64,000 bases of DNA. Source: Ctena decussata (lineage: Eukaryota > Mollusca > Bivalvia > Lucinida > Lucinidae). The notes below the pieces were generated by a model. The model saw only the letters and a list, made by a program, of their open reading frames with translations, made no database searches and had not been told where the DNA came from. Location of the stretch: positions 9,877,841 to 9,941,840 of the forward strand of contig OZ022506.1 of assembly GCA_963989385.1 (NCBI GenBank). Direction: 5' to 3'. Of the stretch, positions 54,501 through 60,500 are shown one piece after another (positions within the stretch are counted from its first letter, which is position 1; each line of letters starts with the position of its first letter). The position numbers and the translations under genes are program-made.

Positions 54501-57500
54501 TTTCCAAATCAATAGTTACTCTTTCTTTATAATACCATTATAATCTTTTTCTATGTCTTAAAAACGGAAAAAGATCCAAAGTAGCCAATGTTTCACTGTG
54601 ACAAACACTGTCGAGGGTGCCACCATTTTGAAGACGTTAGCAACTGACGTTTGAAATGACGCTGACGTTACATCACAATTAACGTCATACACACTTTCAA
54701 TATGTGGAACTAGGTTGTTACAGTTATCTTAACTTAACCCATTCCATTCGGGATACCCCTTTAGGGGTATCTGGGCAAACAGTCTGGATCCAGATCAGGC
54801 CCCACAAACGTGGGGGCTGATCTGAGATCCAAACGGTTTGCTGCCTAGACAGCATTTCTAAAAGAGTTAGTTAGACCAATATTGTTAAAATATTCTTGAA
54901 TTTTGATGCAGACGACAATTTCAGCAAATGACAAAAATACCCAGAATGCAAAGGGTTACAGCTTAGGAACTACCATACCTGACATTTTTCCATCACAGGT
55001 ACCAACTGTCTGAAGTATTTTGCGTAATTCTCTCACATATGCGGTGGCATCATTTCCATCTGTAAACTGTGGCTCAGAAATAATCTCCATCAGACCACAG
55101 CCTTCAATGACAGGTGAATGCAATGTACACTGATGAATGCTATATGAATGGTTGCATACTAGATAAACTGTAACCATTCATATACACTACTGTACTGTAT
55201 ACGCGGTAATTTTGATGGGTTCAAATTTTTGCGGTTAAGGGTCATAAACATCAACTTTAATTTTCGCGATTTTTAATTTTCATGGTTAGCAACATGCGCG
55301 AAAAGCAAAACTTCTTCTTTTTCACTTGAGCCAATTCCTTCATTAACCTGCCGCAGGTTAATGAAAGAACTGGCTCAAGTGAAACGTGCCAGCAATTACT
55401 GAAGTAACAGAAACAAAATATATATTAACACTGTGTCAACAAAAGATACTTTGTAAGAAACTGGAATTTATTTCGCAATTTTAATATTCGCGGTTTCTAA
55501 GTGACCGTGAAATACCGCGAAAAATGGAACACTGCAAAAATTATCTTGTATATGGTATGACTAAGGTTCATCCACCTCTAGACTGACCCCCAAATGGCTA
55601 AATCAGTGCTGTGAAAGTCTGCTGTAAAATGGATTTTCCTCTTCCTAGATCCAGCCCCAGAGCCAGACCACCAAATACTGGGGCTATGGATAACTGGTGT
55701 GGCTGGGAGATGCCAAGATGTGTGTGTGTGTGTTTGTTGTGGGGTGGGGAGGGGGGGGGGAACTTGAAAATACATGACATAATTAGAGATCAATTTGATG
55801 ACAGTTTTTGACAATGTTTTTTTTGTCTTGAAATATATGTTTTGATTTCTCATTACCACATGGAACAATTATCTCAAACTGTCATCAGATACTTCTTATT
55901 ATCTGCAAGCCTACATATTATACATAACTCAGAAGCTCAGATGGCAGGGCTAAAGCCCTCAGACCCATCCCCTGGATCCGTGGCTGCAGATAATCCCAAA
56001 ACTCCCCGGTAGATCTTAGGGTTGTTTTGAAGAAAATTAAAAGTTGTCTTCTAACCAAATAAATATAGTCTGCACCAAGGAGACCCAGACAGCCAGTCTG
56101 TCAATCTTCCTTGTTTGCATAATTTAAGAATCAAAATTGGATTTTTCCGCCACTATAATTCCAAGACGCTCGAATCGCTTCTTGTAGAATTTTAGCAAAT
56201 ACCACTAGCTTCTTCACACGATGAACACTGAAAAATCAAGTTTTTATTCTTGTATTTACATTTTATTTTTAGAGCCTTTCTGTGCCATTTTTGTAGTAAT
56301 TTAGTAAAGAATATGCAGGATATGGGTCAGAGTAAAGTTAGAAACAACATGTTCGGCCATTACGTTAAAAAGCCATTGCAAGGATGTTGTCATGATGTTT
56401 GTTTACCTTAGACGTGGCTTGGCGACAATGTCACATGATCAACACAACAGTCGTTCAACGGTGTATGAAGCTAGTTGTTCTAGGGGAATCAGTGTCAAGT
56501 GTAAATATTATTCTATGAATTCTGAGAAACAATAGCAGATCAATACCAGAAAATATGTAAGTGTACCCATACATGTAGACCTTAAGTGAAATACAATATT
56601 ATCCGCTAAATAATGGTCTTTCACAGTCTCTAGAATAATTCCAAATATCAATCAGTTTTATAAAACTCTGCTCCGTTCTAAACCAATAGCACAAATCATG
56701 CTCCCTCTTATAATCTAGATATACCACAATTCACCTCAAGTGACATACCATTTATTTGGCTATAAAATACTTTTTTTCTGTCTCTAGAATAACTCCAAAT
56801 ATCAATCAGTTTTATAAAACTCTGCTATGAGATGTGTTTTACCATTCTAAATCAGTCACAAAAATCATGATCCGTCTTATAATCTAGATATACATGTACT
56901 ACCATTTACCTCAAGTGAAATACCATTTCTATTCAGTTATAAATTCAGTTATAAAACGTTGTCTTTCCATCATTAGAATGACCCAAAATATCTATATCTG
57001 TCTTATGAAATTTTACTGTGAGATGGGTTTTTCCCTTCTAAAACAATCCAAAAAATCTAGATCCATCTTTTAAAATGGATCTAGATTTTTAGGATTGGCT
57101 TGGAAGGAAATTACCCTGTGTTATAATCAAAGAAGTGATGTTTGACTGACCTGCTCTGTTGAGATCTATGAGACTGATCTTTTCCACATCATCATGTAAA
57201 CTTTTCCCGCTGTCTTGTTCCAGCTGCAGCTGCGTCAGTTTCACTGATTTCAACTCTGCTTCTCCCTTCTTAGGGCCTCCTCTACGAACAACAAAACTAA
57301 CATGGCCGCCATTTGCAATGGGCTGCCTTTGTTGAGTTATCTGGTACCCAGCCTGTAGAGTAAGTAATATCTGATCTGGTAGCCTGACAGCAGTTTAAAT
57401 AATGTCTGCCATATTAAGTATCACTACATCTATCTCTATGTACTAGGATGCCTCACTGTGAATGGATACGCTTTCAGGGGAAGCAACCCTATTTTCCTTT

Positions 57501-60500
57501 TTGCTTCCCTTTTCAGTGTGTGTAAACTGTTAAACGGAAGAATTTTCTCCTTTAGAAGCTTAAACAGCAAAACTTATTTTGAATGGGTTTCGTAGTCCAG
57601 AGAAGCAAACAGAAAGTCACAAAAAAATTAATGTTGTTTCCCTTTGTGTTAACTAGAAGGTTGTCCAGGGACAACTGGTCGAGCCCGCTGTTTGCTTTAG
57701 TGACCTATAAGTATGTCAAGACTAAGTAACTGCTTCACTCTAGAAAGAAGCCAAAAAACATCATGCTTAGCCAGCATTTTCTTCTCTTTTTTCCAAATTT
57801 TCACAAAGGAAAATAAGTAGAAGTGATGACCCAGACAAGCTCAATTTATGACAGTTACAATATCTGAACTTTAAGTGTGACCTTGACCTTGGACCTACCC
57901 AAACACATATGTCACTTGACACTTCCACTCATCAAGAAGAACAATTGTGCCAAATTATTTTGAAATCCATCCGTAAATGTAGAAGTAATGGCTCGGACAG
58001 GCTCAATTTATGACCATTTTATCATTTGACCTTCAAGTGTGATCTTGACTTTGGACCTACTAGAACAAATATTCCAAATGGCACTTCTTCTCATCAAGAA
58101 GAACAATTGTGTTAAATCATTTGTAAATGTTGAAGTTATGGCTCAGACAAGCTCAAATTATGGCCATTTTATCATTTGACCTTCAAGTGTGACCTTGACC
58201 TTGGACCTATCTGAATAAATTTTCCAAATGGCACTTTTAAACATCAAGGAGAACAATTGTGCCAAATTTGACCTTCAAGTGTGACCTTGACTTTGGACCT
58301 ACTAGAACAAATATTCCAAATGGCACTTCTCATCAAGAAGAACAATTGTGTTAAATTACTTTGAAATCCATTTGCAAATGTTGAAGTGTGACCTGGACCT
58401 AGGACCTACCCAAACACATATGTCACTTGACACTTCCACTCATCAAGAAGAACAATTGTGCCAAATTATTTTGAAATCCATCCGTAAATGTAGAAGTAAT
58501 GGCTCGGACAAGCTCAATTTATGGCCATTTTATCATTTGACCTTCAAGTGTGACCTTGACCTTGGACCTACCTGAATAAATGTTTCAAATGGCACTTCTA
58601 TTTATCAAGGGGAACAATTGTGCCAAATTACTTTGAAATCCATCCGTAAATGTAGAAGTAATGGCTCGGACAAGCTCAATTTATGGCCATTTTATCATTT
58701 GACCTTCAAGTGTGACCTTGACCTTGGACCTACCTGAACAAATGTTTCAAATGGCACTTCTACTTATCAAGGAGAACAATTGCGCCAAATTATTTTGAAA
58801 TCTATCCACAAATGTAGAAGTCATGGCCCGGACAAATCCGGACGGACGGATGGATGCAGGCACGCACTTACACACCCACGGACAAACACCGAACTGACAT
58901 TGTAACAACTATGTCTCGCTCTCCGCAAGCGGGCTCGACGAAAATGGCAGAAAAACAAATCAGTGTACCTATTCACACAGAAATAATTACAGTCAAACCT
59001 GCTTATGTGGTCACCTCTATTAAGAGATCACCTGTCTTAGGCAGCCACCTTCTGCGTCCCTTCCACCAAACCACAGAGCAAATGAACCTTTATTAAGGAG
59101 TTACATATGTACCTCTCTTAAGCAGCCAATTTTGTGCTTCCCTTGGGAGGTCCCTTAAGACAGGTTTGACTGTATTTTTGGGTGCATGCTAGTACTCAGA
59201 TGTATGAGGTCATCTGCGGACTTGTTTGTGAGGATATATACATCGGAGCACCCTTTGTTATAAGCTTACTCATTTAGTATTTTTTAATCTGGAAAGTGTT
59301 ATGCTTGCTGTCAGATCCTGTAATATAGAGGATCTTACACGAGTGGTCATTTCAAATGAAGTTTATGAAATGAGCCTTCGGCCAGTTTCATAAATTTCAT
59401 ATGAAATGACCACTCTTGTAAGATTCTGTTTATCATATGATCCTTTAAAATAGAACTTTAACACCTTCCAACTGAACATTATTTCAATAAGAAAATGCAT
59501 TCTTGACATGAACGTTACCAATGACGCTACGTGTATGCGCCAAAGTGTTATTACACGATTTTTATGACACAACATTGCCCACTGAATAACAGGACATCAT
59601 ATGATAAATACCATTATGTTATTTATCATCTGAATGAAATATTGTTTAAACCAATATTATTTCAATAGCATTAATTAATGGTAATGCACTAGTCATTTGC
59701 AATCCTGCCTACCCTTGGGCTGAGCTTAAGTATGGTGTTTTTACCTTAGCATAGCCTCTGCAGTGCCATGCATGTGCTGAGCTTTCTGTATAATGTGAGC
59801 CACATCATGTAATTTCCAACAATGTGGCATTGGTGACAAACAAAAGCTTTGATCAGACTGCACATACCGTAAGTGCAGTCTGATAACAGCCTTCGCTTGT
59901 CACATCAGCCATCCAGGGAAGTGGCCCAAGTCATACAGCCAATTGTTACAGCAAGGGCTCTGGTTACCCTATGTAATTCAGAAGGATATTCTGAATATCG
60001 CATGACAAAATTGCCACATTGTTGGAAATCACATGATGTGGCTCATATTCAGTATTAAGTTACATGTACTAACAGGTTGCTTATTCCCAAAACTCCAAAT
60101 AAGTTAGGGGTTTAAGGATAATTCTGGGGTAATTTGGGTCACAACATTTGTTTCTGTGAAGAAAAATGAAAAATCATTCCTATGTTATCTGAGTTCCCCC
60201 TTCTTATCTGCAGCACTATCATACATGAGGTATCATCTGACAAATATTTTGTCGAAGTAAGGTAATTATTTTCTTCTGAGTTCAATACAAAAATATAGAC
60301 ACCAGACAAAACACTAACCAAATAGTCTCAGGAAATGACTCGTACATAAGTGTTACATCTTCTGTCAGAGACTGTATTTTTTACTGTGTTATTTATACAG
60401 TTTACTCTTAGATGGTTGGATAAATGACTCGCAATTTTTCATCCTTTTCAACAGTATTTCGATTATATCAGGACAATGGGACGGTAATAGGCTGTGTGCA

